Assembly (NCBI RefSeq): GCF_020564355.1 | Contig: NZ_JAJCRR010000001.1 | Location: 434,001-498,000 of the forward strand | Direction: 5' to 3' | DNA: 64,000 nt | DNA from: Lachnospira pectinoschiza | Lineage (GTDB): Bacteria > Bacillota > Clostridia > Lachnospirales > Lachnospiraceae | Shown: positions 33,118 through 42,500 of the stretch, one piece after another | Numbering within the stretch: position 1 is the stretch's first letter | Layout of the letters: every line of letters begins with the position of its first letter | Translations under genes and position numbers: made by a program | The notes under the pieces: generated by a model | Told to the model about the DNA's origin: nothing | The model's input: the letters and a program-made list of their open reading frames with translations, nothing else | The model's database searches: none

Positions 33118-34230
33118 TTATCTCTGAACTCTTGCGCCAGCACCACCAACGATACCTTCAACTTCCTTGAGAGAAGCCATTGTTGTATCACCAGGAGTTG
33201 TCATAGCAAGAGCGCCGTGAGCAGCACCGTAATTAACAGCCTTTTCAGCATCTTCAAATGTCATAAGACCATATACAAGACCTGAAGCGAATGAATCACC
33301 GCCACCAACTCTATCCATGATTTCAAGACCGTCATACTGAGCAGCCTTATAGATTTCACCATCAGCCCAGCAGATAGCAGACCAATCGTTAACTGTAGCT
33401 GTCTTAACCTGACGAAGTGTTGTAGCAACAGCCTTGAAGTTCGGATATGTAGCAGCAGCTTCGTTGATCATCTTCTTGTAACCATCAAGGTTCAGAGTCT
33501 TAAGGTTTGCATCGTTACCTTCGATTTCAAAACCAAGGCAGGCTGTGAAGTCTTCTTCGTTACCAATCATAACATCAACGTACTTGGCAACTTCCTTATT
33601 AACTTCCTGAGCCTTAGCTAATCCACCGATAGCTTCCCACATAGAAGGACGGTAGTTTAAGTCGTAAGATACGATTGTACCATACTTCTTAGCTGCCTTA
33701 CAAGCTGCGATAACTGTTTCACAAGCCTGTTCAGAAAGAGCAGCGTAGATACCGCCTGTATGTAACCAGCGAACACCTAAACCACCATCGCTCTTGTTCT
33801 TGAAGATGTAGTCGAAATCGAAATCATCCGGTGTAGCCTGAGAGATAGCTGTGTTAGCTCTGTCAGAGCAGCCCTTAGCGCCACGGATACCAAATCCTCT
33901 TTCTGTGAAGTTCAGACCGTTTCTGCAAAGACGTCCGATACCATCAGTCTTCTTCCAGCAGATGAGGTCTGTTGAAACGCCACCCTGCTCGATGAAGTCT
34001 TTCATAAGAAGACCTACTTCGTTATCAGCGAAAGCTGTGATAACAGCTGTGTTCATTCCGAAACACTTGTGAAGACCACGGATAACATTGTATTCTCCGC
34101 CGCCTTCCCATGCTCTAAAGCTTCTTGCTGTACGGATTCTTCCTTCACCCGGATCAAGACGAAGCATTACTTCACCTAAAGATACGGCATCAAATGTGCA
34201 CTCTTCGGCTGGTCTTAAATTTAATTTCAT
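33118..34230 (-). CDS. kdgK: 2-keto-3-deoxygluconate kinase (PfkB family)
   Basis: Phosphorylates KDG to KDPG, the step after uxaA. PfkB-type sugar kinase, 370 residues: N-terminal VSLGEVMLRLDPGEGRI, then GGGEYNVIRGL, and the C-terminal GGGDSFASGLVYGL with the catalytic Asp. About 50 residues longer than an average PfkB kinase. The pathway context and the divergent kdgA support the KDG assignment over fructokinase. Good GGAGG upstream. It shares a terminator with the ABC island. Confidence 0.88.
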   Translation of the reverse strand: MKLNLRPAEECTFDAVSLGEVMLRLDPGEGRIRTARSFRAWEGGGEYNVIRGLHKCFGMNTAVITAFADNEVGLLMKDFIEQGGVSTDLICWKKTDGIGRLCRNGLNFTERGFGIRGAKGCSDRANTAISQATPDDFDFDYIFKNKSDGGLGVRWLHTGGIYAALSEQACETVIAACKAAKKYGTIVSYDLNYRPSMWEAIGGLAKAQEVNKEVAKYVDVMIGNEEDFTACLGFEIEGNDANLKTLNLDGYKKMINEAAATYPNFKAVATTLRQVKTATVNDWSAICWADGEIYKAAQYDGLEIMDRVGGGDSFASGLVYGLMTFEDAEKAVNYGAAHGALAMTTPGDTTMASLKEVEGIVGGAGARVQR

Positions 34231-34338
34231 TTTTTAGATACCTCCAAAATATTTTATTACAAATGTATTCTATCATACTTGTCCGATTTAATCTATATTT
34301 TTTACCGAAAGAATTTCATGAATTTACAAAACTATGAA

Positions 34339-34367
34339 TTGACAAAAAAATGTACCAACTCTATAAT
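34339..34367 (+). promoter_or_regulatory. Full-consensus promoter of kdgA
   Basis: TTGACA (34339-34344), 17-bp spacer, TATAAT (34362-34367): exact consensus. No LacI/cre-type palindrome is nearby, unlike at uxaB. Confidence 0.9.
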
Positions 34368-34406
34368 AAAAAGAAATTACATATTCTAGTAAAAGGAGAA
34401 GTTAAA

Positions 34407-35366
34407 ATGAATAAAGTTGTAGAAGAATTGAGCAAGATTGGTATTGTACCGGTTATCGCATTAGATGATGCAAAAGATGCAGAACCGTTAGCAAAGGCTT
34501 TAATTGAAGGCGGACTTCCTTGCGCAGAAGTAACATTCAGAACTGCAGCAGCAGAGGAATCTATCCGTATCATGGCTGAAAAGTTCCCTGAACTTGTTGT
34601 CGGAGCCGGTACAGTATTAACACCGGAGCAGGCAGACAGAGCCATGAATGCAGGAGCAAAGTTTATTGTCAGTCCGGGACTGAATCCTAAGGTTGTAAAG
34701 CATTGTCTGGACAAGGGTTATCCGATTGTTCCGGGTACAAGCAATCCTTCTGATGTAGAAACAGCGATTGAATTAGGACTTGATGTCGTAAAATTCTTCC
34801 CGGCTGAAGCAGCAGGCGGACTCAACATGATTAAGTCTATGGCAGCACCATATACAAATATGAAATTTATGCCGACAGGCGGTATCAATGCAGGCAACTT
34901 AAAGTCTTATCTTGACTTTGGCAAAATTGTATGCTGCGGCGGTTCATGGATGGTAAAGAAAGACATGGTTGCAGCAGGCGATTTTGAAGGCATTAAGAAT
35001 CTGACAAGAGAAGCTGTTGATACGATGCTTGGATTTGAAGTTAGACACGTTGGTGTCAACTTACAGAGCGGTGAAGAGGCAGAAGACCTTGCAGATACAT
35101 TCAATAAGATGTTCAGCTTTGAAAAGAAAGTCGGTAACAGTTCAGTATTTTCAGGAACAGGCTTTGAGCTGATGAAAAAGCAGGGCCGTGGAACACATGG
35201 CCATATTGCAATCGCAACAAACTATATTGAAAGAGCAATCTATCATTTAGAGAAACGTGGATTTGAATTTGACAAGGATTCAGCCGTTATTAAAAATGAC
35301 AGATTAAAGGCAATTTATTTCAAGGGCGAGTTCGGCGGATTCGCTATACATCTTGTTCAGAAATAA
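34407..35366 (+). CDS. kdgA: KDPG/KHG aldolase fused to a C-terminal VOC-like domain
   Basis: Splits KDPG to pyruvate and glyceraldehyde-3-phosphate. Residues 1-205 are a complete class I aldolase: AEVTFRT (E41), VVGAGTVLTPEQA, SPGLNPKVV, and the Schiff-base Lys129 in VVKFFPAEAAGG. Residues about 212-319 form a second domain (VRHVGVNLQSGEEAEDLADTF and FGGFAIHLVQK) with the look of a glyoxalase/VOC fold. Total 319 residues against about 210 for the usual enzyme. ATG 34350 is in frame but lies before the -10 box; ATG 34407 has AAGGAG in front. Confidence 0.92.
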   Translation: MNKVVEELSKIGIVPVIALDDAKDAEPLAKALIEGGLPCAEVTFRTAAAEESIRIMAEKFPELVVGAGTVLTPEQADRAMNAGAKFIVSPGLNPKVVKHCLDKGYPIVPGTSNPSDVETAIELGLDVVKFFPAEAAGGLNMIKSMAAPYTNMKFMPTGGINAGNLKSYLDFGKIVCCGGSWMVKKDMVAAGDFEGIKNLTREAVDTMLGFEVRHVGVNLQSGEEAEDLADTFNKMFSFEKKVGNSSVFSGTGFELMKKQGRGTHGHIAIATNYIERAIYHLEKRGFEFDKDSAVIKNDRLKAIYFKGEFGGFAIHLVQK

Positions 35367-35393
35367 TTGCAGGAATTGTTTTTAAGTCCATGG

Positions 35394-35427
35394 GACTGCC
35401 GTGCTTTGAAAGTGCGGCAGTCTGTTT
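35394..35427 (+). terminator. Weak terminator after kdgA
   Basis: GACTGCCGT pairs with GCGGCAGTC; tail is TGTTTATG, so the T run is poor. Confidence 0.5.
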
Positions 35428-35493
35428 ATGTAGTACCTTTGTAACAGAAGCCTCCCATGCGGGGGAATTAAAACGTAAATTTTGTGGAAAATG

Positions 35494-35522
35494 TTGAAAA
35501 AATTGTGAAAATATAGTAAACT
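35494..35522 (+). promoter_or_regulatory. Promoter of the Big_2 protein gene
   Basis: TTGAAA (35494-35499), 17-bp spacer, TAAACT (35517-35522). Confidence 0.65.
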
Positions 35523-35585
35523 AAACACAAAATGTAGTCGATAGACTAAATAGGTATTTAGAATACAGTAGAAAAGAGGTCTGTT

Positions 35586-38500
35586 ATGAAAAAAATTTAT
35601 CAGATTAGAAGATTGCGTAAGGGCTGGAAGGTGCTGGCAGCTGCAATCTTTGCAATCGCTCTGTTAGGAGGATATATGCTCTATGCCAACGCTGCGACCA
35701 GTGTTGCCATGAGATTGTCAACGACTTCTGCAAGCATTGCATTCAATAAAGAGTCTAACTCGGTTGTACAGGTTAGTTCTCTTACCGGTACGGATGATAA
35801 TGGGGATCCGAACCAGAATTACGCACCAAATGGTAATAATATCGAATGGACATCTTCTAATAACGATATTGTTACATTCCGCAGAGAAAATGATGTAATG
35901 GATCACGACACTGCAAAAGGTATGATTCCTATTATTAAGGGTGCACATGCCGGTAAAGCGGATGTGACAGCTACATACTATTCTATTCAGTATGACAGCA
36001 CAGGTTCCATTATCAATAAGTCACTGGTTACCAGCCTGACGGCAAAGGTTGTTGTACCGCTTGAAGTTACGACAACTCATTCCAACAGTACGATTTATAC
36101 AGTTGGTGATCAGATCACATTTACAACCAATACCTGTGATTCTAACAAGATTTTTATTGAAACAAAGAACGACACCAGTGGAAACGTTTCTCATGACGGT
36201 GTAGTTGAACTGGTTTCATCATCCAGCACACAGGCAACTTTAAAGGTTGTCGGCGGTGGACAGGCAACGGTTATTGTAAGAACAGCAGACGGCGGCGGTG
36301 AAGAGGCTCTTTGCAAAGAATTTACAGTTCGTGCAAAAGTAGAATTTAATGATTCAAACATTTACAGAGACAATAATAACCGCAAGTGTTTAAAGTTAAA
36401 TGATGAACCATATGTAGAGTTTACGAAGTATGTTATTGGTTCTAACATCAATAATCCGGCAACGGCAGGTGTTTTTTACGAGTCATCTGACCCGAAGGTT
36501 GTTGAAGTTGCACAGGACGGTTCAGTACTTGGTAAGTATGCAGGTGTTTCTACGGTAACAGTAGGTATTCCGGCATATGATGCACAGGGCAATAAGACAT
36601 GGTATACGCATGATACCGTTGATGTTGTTGTACCGTTTAAGAAACTGGGCAATCAGGTCAGCAATATGAACGTTGATGACCAGCTGCAGTTATCAACATC
36701 AGCAAATCCGACAGAGATTACATGGACAACATCGAACAATGCAGTCCTGCAGGTTGATGCAACAACAGGTCTTGTTACGGCAATTGGTGCCGGTACTGCA
36801 AAGATATATGCATCAAGAGCAGCAGATGATTTCAGTACAAAGTACAATCAGCCGATTCAGCTGGTGTATGAAATTACTGTTATTGATGATTTTGCATTAA
36901 GTGCAGATAAGACATCTGTTAACATGGGCGAAACCATTGAAGTGTCAGCCCTTGTAACAGCTACAGATATTACAGCCAATCCAATTACTTATAAGCTTGA
37001 AAACCAGCCAAAGGATGACGGAACAATTCCGACAGGTGATCTGGTTACAGTAGAGCAGGACGGTAAGACATTTAAGATTACCGGTGTGAAGTCCGGTACG
37101 GTACATTTGATTGTTACACAAAACGTTAACGGCGTTATGAAGACAGCAACCTGTGTTATTTATGTAACGACACCGGTTAATGAAGTATCCATTAATCCGT
37201 CGTCTATTCAGATTGACAGAGGTTCAACCGGAACGGTCCAGCTGTTATTTAATCCGGCAGGACCAACCAATGATAAAGTATTATGGTCTTCTTCAAATAC
37301 AAGCGTTGCAACAGTTGAAGGTGACAGCTACACGGCAACTATCACGGGTGTAGCCGGCGGTACAGCAACCATCAGTGTTATTACAGAAGATGGATTAAAG
37401 ACAGCAACTTGTGATGTTTATGTAAGAGAACCGGTTACAGGTGTTGTATTAAATGAAACATCGGTAGAATCTTCTATGTCTATCGGACAGTTCCAGTTAG
37501 TGGCAACTGTTCTTCCAGCAGGGGAAGGTGTTAACAGAAATGTTACATGGCAGTCTACAGATGAAAGCATTGTAAAGGTTGATGAGAATGGTCTTGTAAC
37601 ATTTGTAAAACCGGGACATGCAGCAGTAGTTTGTAAAACTGAAGACGGCGCATTTCAGGCATTCTGTAATTTTGTCATTGATATTCCGGTAGAAACGATT
37701 ACACTCGATTATACAGATGAAATTATGAGAATCGGAGATACATTAAGAATTACAGCAGAAGTACTTCCGTTAGAGGCATCTAACAGAACAGTACGCTGGA
37801 CATCTTCTAATACCAATGTTTGTATCGTAGACTCTAACGGTTTAGTACAGGCAGTTGGAACAGGAAGCTGTACAATTCTTTGTGAATCATTAGATGGCAA
37901 GGCATCTGCAATGTGTAATATCTATGTAAAACAGCCGGTTACACAGGTTGTTTTAAATACAACAGATATTACAGTAAGAAAAGGTCAGGTATTCTGGCTG
38001 AATGCAACCTGTCTTCCGGAAAATGCGGATAACAAAATCATTACATGGGAAAGCCGTGATGAAGATGTGTGTACAGTGGAAAGCGACGGTAAGGTAACAG
38101 CTACCGGTGCAGGTACAACTTCTATTATTGCAACAAACCCGGATTCCGGTCTGACAGCATACTGTGTTGTAACAGTTACACAGCCGGTAACAGGTATTAC
38201 CTTAAATTCTGATTATCAGGAATTATGGGTAGGTGCAAAGTATGCGATTATTCCGAATATCGAGCCGTATGATGCTGAAAATAAGAATGTAACGTATCGT
38301 TCAAGTGATCCTGATGTTGCAACCGTTGATGAAATGGGTGTTGTAACAGCAGTAAAGGGTGGCTCCTGCGTAATCATTGTTACAACAGAGGAGTGCCAGC
38401 TGACAGCAGCTTGTACGATTGATGTAAAAGAATATGTTTCTTCTATTACATTAAGTGAAACACATAAATTTATGAATGTAGGAACTTCCGGAACTTTAAC

Positions 38501-39413
38501 AGCAACGGTAGGTTCTGATACGGCAACCAATAAAAATATTATATGGACCTCATCCGATAATTCAATCTGTTCCGTAGACTCTTACGGTACATTAAATGCG
38601 GGTGAACCGGGTATTGCAGTTATTACTGTAACAGCAGCTGATGGCAGCGGTGTATCCGCTACCTGTGTTGTTCAGGTTGTAAATCCGGTGACATCTATCC
38701 GTATTGAACCGGATACAGTCCGTATGTTAGTTGGAGAATCCCGCATTGTACAGGCAGTTATTGAACCGGACGATGCATCGATTAAAGATGTAACATGGGA
38801 ATCTTCTAATGAAGAAATTGCAACAGTTGATGAAGCCGGCGAAATCTTTGCTTTAAGTACAGGTAAGTGTAAGATTACAGCGACTTCGAAGGATGGAAAT
38901 AATGTAAAGGGTGTCTGCTGGGTATATGTAACACCGGTAGTTAATATTACATCCATTAAGATTAATTCAAGCGAAATCTATATGCTCACCGGTAAGTCAA
39001 GACAGTTATCTGTCAGAGTGCGTCCGGCAATTAATACGGATTCCTATGAATGGTATTCAACAGATACCGGTATTGTTGTAGTAGATGGTAATGGCGTAAT
39101 TACAACAGTGGGTCCTGGTACTGCGGAAGTTGTGGCAGAAAGCGTCAATGGTACTGCACTTTCATCTTGTACAGTCCATTCACTGGCTATCAGCCGTTCA
39201 AGCATCACTTTGGAACAGTATGATTCATACTGGCTGGATGTTATCGGTAACGACAGTAACAGCAAGGTGACATGGAGGAGCAGTAACCCGAGAGTCTGCA
39301 CAGTCGACTCAACAGGTCATGTAGTTGCCCGTAAGGCAGGTACGACAACTGTAACAGCAGTCTTAAATAATAAGACTTTGTCATGCACAGTAAGAGTAAC
39401 AAATATCCGGTAA
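35586..39413 (+). CDS. Large secreted protein of about 13 bacterial Ig-like (Big_2) domains
   Basis: 1275 residues. A signal peptide (about 1-37) begins with a basic RRLRKGWK segment, then a hydrophobic core ending at ANA-ATS. The rest is a chain of about 13-14 Ig-like modules of 80-90 residues, clearest from about 530 on, where each starts PV(T/E)xIxL and contains VTWxSSxxxVxxVDxxGxVxAxxxG and a CxVxV end. No LPXTG motif, SLH repeat, C-terminal membrane anchor or catalytic domain is visible, so how it stays on the cell is unknown. Likely an adhesin-type stalk. It has its own promoter and terminator. Confidence 0.88.
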   Translation: MKKIYQIRRLRKGWKVLAAAIFAIALLGGYMLYANAATSVAMRLSTTSASIAFNKESNSVVQVSSLTGTDDNGDPNQNYAPNGNNIEWTSSNNDIVTFRRENDVMDHDTAKGMIPIIKGAHAGKADVTATYYSIQYDSTGSIINKSLVTSLTAKVVVPLEVTTTHSNSTIYTVGDQITFTTNTCDSNKIFIETKNDTSGNVSHDGVVELVSSSSTQATLKVVGGGQATVIVRTADGGGEEALCKEFTVRAKVEFNDSNIYRDNNNRKCLKLNDEPYVEFTKYVIGSNINNPATAGVFYESSDPKVVEVAQDGSVLGKYAGVSTVTVGIPAYDAQGNKTWYTHDTVDVVVPFKKLGNQVSNMNVDDQLQLSTSANPTEITWTTSNNAVLQVDATTGLVTAIGAGTAKIYASRAADDFSTKYNQPIQLVYEITVIDDFALSADKTSVNMGETIEVSALVTATDITANPITYKLENQPKDDGTIPTGDLVTVEQDGKTFKITGVKSGTVHLIVTQNVNGVMKTATCVIYVTTPVNEVSINPSSIQIDRGSTGTVQLLFNPAGPTNDKVLWSSSNTSVATVEGDSYTATITGVAGGTATISVITEDGLKTATCDVYVREPVTGVVLNETSVESSMSIGQFQLVATVLPAGEGVNRNVTWQSTDESIVKVDENGLVTFVKPGHAAVVCKTEDGAFQAFCNFVIDIPVETITLDYTDEIMRIGDTLRITAEVLPLEASNRTVRWTSSNTNVCIVDSNGLVQAVGTGSCTILCESLDGKASAMCNIYVKQPVTQVVLNTTDITVRKGQVFWLNATCLPENADNKIITWESRDEDVCTVESDGKVTATGAGTTSIIATNPDSGLTAYCVVTVTQPVTGITLNSDYQELWVGAKYAIIPNIEPYDAENKNVTYRSSDPDVATVDEMGVVTAVKGGSCVIIVTTEECQLTAACTIDVKEYVSSITLSETHKFMNVGTSGTLTATVGSDTATNKNIIWTSSDNSICSVDSYGTLNAGEPGIAVITVTAADGSGVSATCVVQVVNPVTSIRIEPDTVRMLVGESRIVQAVIEPDDASIKDVTWESSNEEIATVDEAGEIFALSTGKCKITATSKDGNNVKGVCWVYVTPVVNITSIKINSSEIYMLTGKSRQLSVRVRPAINTDSYEWYSTDTGIVVVDGNGVITTVGPGTAEVVAESVNGTALSSCTVHSLAISRSSITLEQYDSYWLDVIGNDSNSKVTWRSSNPRVCTVDSTGHVVARKAGTTTVTAVLNNKTLSCTVRVTNIR

Positions 39414-39446
39414 GAATAACACAGTAGTGGTATTCCGGTATTAATA

Positions 39447-39494
39447 AAAGCAGCCGCAGGCGGTTCGTGAAGAACGTCTGTGGCTGCTTTTTAT
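39447..39494 (+). terminator. Terminator after the Big_2 gene
   Basis: AGCAGCCGCAGGCGGTTC pairs with GAACGTCTGTGGCTGCT (small mismatches), followed by TTTTATT. Confidence 0.8.
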
Positions 39495-39545
39495 TGTAGT
39501 GCAGGAATTATTGAAAGCCGATTTAGCAGATATAGAATTAAAAAA

Positions 39546-39582
39546 AGTAATAAAAAACCGGTACCCTTGGGGAGAGTACCGG
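39546..39582 (-). terminator. Terminator-like hairpin on the minus strand without a gene
   Basis: On the minus strand ACCGGTAC...GTACCGGT is followed by TTTTTTATT. No minus-strand coding gene is present upstream of it; the 403-bp gap holds only this, the Big_2 terminator and the next promoter. It could also act on the plus strand poorly. Confidence 0.5.
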
Positions 39583-39753
39583 TCAAAAAAATATGAGGGG
39601 GAGATAGAAAGAATATCTTTGCTATCGAGATTTATTATATCTGGGAATTGTGAGCAAAGTGTGTACGAAATATAAACAAACAATAAAATATATAAATAAA
39701 AAGTGCAAAAGAAGGGTGGGTTTGTTTTGTCAAAAAATTCACAGTATCATTTA

Positions 39754-39782
39754 TTGCTAAAATCATTTGTATATGGTATGAT
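39754..39782 (+). promoter_or_regulatory. Promoter of the TPR/chitobiase-like protein gene
   Basis: TTGCTA (39754-39759), 17-bp spacer, TATGAT (39777-39782). Confidence 0.6.
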
Positions 39783-39815
39783 TGTTCATGTTAAATAAAG
39801 AAATAGGAGTTAGCT

Positions 39816-41498
39816 ATGGGCAGTCATGATGAAAGTAAACCAGACGATACGCGTACTGATTTAGGCTCAGTGAGTAACGATAATAAAGAAGAGATTGATA
39901 TAGAGCTTGCAAAATCCATTGAAAAGCTGGTAGAAGAAGAAACCAATGTAGCAAAGGCTGCAATGGGAAAACAGGAAATACCTGTCCGTTCTACAGCCGC
40001 GGGAAATGCAGGGAAAAAAGATGCTGCCCAGATGAAGACTCAGGTTTTGCCGGATTTAGTAGATATCCAGCTTCAGGCAAGACAGGCGGAGAAGGAAAAA
40101 CAGCAGAAAAGCATGCAGAAAGCCGCCATGGAGAAAAAAGCTGCGACAGAAACAAAGGTGTCTTTAGAAACACAGGTAATAGAACCGGTAAAAGTACACC
40201 CCGGAATGGATAAACCGGGGAACGGTAAGCAGGACACTGATAAGCCGGAAACAGATTTATCGAAAAAAACATCCAAAACGGCTTTGAAAGCAGATAAAAA
40301 AAAGAAAATACTGATTGTGGGAATTGTGGCGGCAGTGACCGTCGCAGTGATTGCAGGAATTACCGTATGGGGTATTTCCAACCGCAAATCCTATTCTTAT
40401 AATTATCAAAAAGCCATGGAATTGTTAAAAAAACAGGATTATCATAATGCAAAGCAATATTTTGCCAAAGCTTATCAGACCGGTGAGGGTAAAAAAAATG
40501 TAGATATGATGTATGCACTTTATCAGTGCTATCAGCAGGATAAAGAAGAACAGCAGGCATTGGATATGCTGCTTGCGATTTTGCAGGTAGATAAAAATAA
40601 TGAGAATGCATTATCTGCACTGGCACAGTTTTATGCGGATAAAGAAGACGGCGATGCCTTGAATAAATTGATTGCACAGTATCAGGGAACAGATGCCCAG
40701 AAGTTGTTATCCCAGTATGAAGTACAGGCACCGACTGTATCCGAAACACCTGGACAGTATCAAAGGGAATTACAGGTTTCTTTATTTGCAGAGGATTCCT
40801 GTACGATTTATTATACAACAGACGGTACACAGCCGGACAGCAGCAGTACACAGTATACAGAAGCGATTGCGCTTGAGGGTGGTATTACGGCGTTGAAAGC
40901 CGTTGCGGTCAATACAATCGGTGTATATAGTCCGGTTGCGGAATTTGACTATACTATTAACTATCAGAAGCCGGATGCGCCGGTCATCAGTCCGTCATCA
41001 GGCACTTATGAATATGGAGAAAAAATTTCCATTGATGCTGCAGATGGCACGAAAATTTATTACACAACAGACGGAACGACACCGACAACAGATTCACAGG
41101 CTTATACAGAGCCTTTTTCAATGCCGGAAGGCAATATTGTTGTATCAGCCGTTGCAGTTGATGAACATGATCTGGTAAGTTCTGTTGCAAGGAAGAATTA
41201 TATTGTGAATCCACAAAAATCCTATACGTATACAGAAGCGTTAGAGATTTTAAAAGACCGCATGAAAGAACTTGGAATGCTCAATGCAGATGAGCAGACA
41301 GCACCAAATGGTGCGGCGGCAGTCTTTTCTTATGTGGGAAATGTCACAATTAACGATACGGAACTGTATGAGATCCGGGTGGATTTAAAATCCGGCACAC
41401 AGACCACGACAGAGGGAAACTACGGGGTAGGCATTAAAAATGGGAAATGCTACCAGATTACAGGGACAGAAGGCGCATATCAGGCATCTTCTTATTAA
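39816..41498 (+). CDS. Membrane protein with TPR and chitobiase C-terminal-like domains
   Basis: 560 residues, type II topology. A charged cytosolic part (1-165; long Lys/Gln/Glu coiled-coil-like stretch AREKEKQQKS-type at about 90-120) leads to one transmembrane helix (about 166-188, KILIVGIVAAVTVAVIAGITVWGI). Outside are TPR-like helices (about 195-300, YNYQKAMELLKKQDYHNAKQYFAKAY) and two copies of the CHB_HEX_C_1 motif (YYTTDGTQPDSSSTQY and YYTTDGTTPTTDSQAY). The final 90 residues are not recognised. Likely a cell-envelope scaffold or sugar-related sensor; no enzyme domain is seen. It may work with the neighbouring Big_2 protein. Confidence 0.75.
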   Translation: MGSHDESKPDDTRTDLGSVSNDNKEEIDIELAKSIEKLVEEETNVAKAAMGKQEIPVRSTAAGNAGKKDAAQMKTQVLPDLVDIQLQARQAEKEKQQKSMQKAAMEKKAATETKVSLETQVIEPVKVHPGMDKPGNGKQDTDKPETDLSKKTSKTALKADKKKKILIVGIVAAVTVAVIAGITVWGISNRKSYSYNYQKAMELLKKQDYHNAKQYFAKAYQTGEGKKNVDMMYALYQCYQQDKEEQQALDMLLAILQVDKNNENALSALAQFYADKEDGDALNKLIAQYQGTDAQKLLSQYEVQAPTVSETPGQYQRELQVSLFAEDSCTIYYTTDGTQPDSSSTQYTEAIALEGGITALKAVAVNTIGVYSPVAEFDYTINYQKPDAPVISPSSGTYEYGEKISIDAADGTKIYYTTDGTTPTTDSQAYTEPFSMPEGNIVVSAVAVDEHDLVSSVARKNYIVNPQKSYTYTEALEILKDRMKELGMLNADEQTAPNGAAAVFSYVGNVTINDTELYEIRVDLKSGTQTTTEGNYGVGIKNGKCYQITGTEGAYQASSY

Positions 41499-41579
41499 AA
41501 AGGCAGCAATGCCGCGATTTACTATGTTATAAACGTGTCTTTTTATATACACGGAATATAAATTGAAAGGGGTACTAAG

Positions 41580-42464
41580 ATGTATAAGATTCAGAAAGCT
41601 GAGAAATTAGCAGACAAAATTTACCTGATGGATGTTGAGGCGCCAAGAGTTGCCAGACACTGCCAGCCGGGTCAGTTCATCATTGTAAAGATGGACGAAA
41701 AAGGAGAGAGAATTCCTCTTACTATTTGCGACTTTGACCGTGAAAAGGGCATTGTTACAATTGTGTTCCAGACAGTGGGCGCATCTACAGAAAAGATGGC
41801 ACATTTAAAGGCGGGAGATGCTTTTGAAGATTTCGTAGGACCACTCGGATGTCCTTCAGAATTAATTGGAGAAGATATTGAAGAATTAAAGAAAAAGAAG
41901 CTTGTGTTTGTAGCAGGTGGTGTTGGTACAGCACCGGTTTACCCACAGGTAAAATGGCTGCATGAACATGGCATTGATGCCGATGTTATTGTGGGTGCAA
42001 AAAATAAAGATTTACTCATCCTTGAAAAAGAGATGGAAGCTGTAGCCGGTAATCTTTACATTACAACCGATGACGGAAGCTATGTCAGAAAAGGCATGGG
42101 TACAGATGTATTAAAGGATTTAGTAAACAATCAGGGCAAAAAGTATGACCGTTGTATCGCAATCGGACCTCTGATTATGATGAAGTTTGTCTGTCTGTTG
42201 ACAAAAGAATTGGGAATTCCTACAATTGTCAGCATGAACCCGATTATGGTTGATGGTACAGGTATGTGTGGTGCCTGCCGTTTACAGGTTGGCGACGAAA
42301 TCAAATTCGCCTGCGTAGACGGACCGGAATTTGACGGACATCTGGTAGATTTTGATCAGGCAATGAAACGCCAGCAGATGTATAAGACAGAAGAAGGCAG
42401 AGCCATGTTAAAGCTTCAGGAAGGTGATACACATCACGGCGGCTGTGGCAACTGCAACGATTAA
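41580..42464 (+). CDS. nfnA: NADH-dependent ferredoxin:NADP+ oxidoreductase subunit A (NfnA type)
   Basis: FAD/NAD-binding subunit of the electron-bifurcating NfnAB complex, which links NADH, ferredoxin and NADPH pools. 294 residues of the DHOD electron-transfer/SudB family: FAD-binding barrel (GQFIIVKMDEKGERIPLTI), NAD-binding part (KLVFVAGGVGTAPVYPQVKWL), and a C-terminal [2Fe-2S] site with CGAC...C spacing in DGTGMCGACRLQVGDEIKF. A DHOD PyrK role is excluded by the adjacent nfnB. AAAGGGG precedes the ATG. Confidence 0.88.
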   Translation: MYKIQKAEKLADKIYLMDVEAPRVARHCQPGQFIIVKMDEKGERIPLTICDFDREKGIVTIVFQTVGASTEKMAHLKAGDAFEDFVGPLGCPSELIGEDIEELKKKKLVFVAGGVGTAPVYPQVKWLHEHGIDADVIVGAKNKDLLILEKEMEAVAGNLYITTDDGSYVRKGMGTDVLKDLVNNQGKKYDRCIAIGPLIMMKFVCLLTKELGIPTIVSMNPIMVDGTGMCGACRLQVGDEIKFACVDGPEFDGHLVDFDQAMKRQQMYKTEEGRAMLKLQEGDTHHGGCGNCND

Positions 42465-42500
42465 TCATAAAAAATAAAACAACAGGTAGGAGGTTCCATA

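Noticed and set aside
39441..39683. 80-residue minus-strand frame after the Big_2 gene
   Set aside because: It runs through both terminators, is Ser/Phe/Tyr-rich and has no ribosome site; the orphan terminator is better explained by a possible small RNA.
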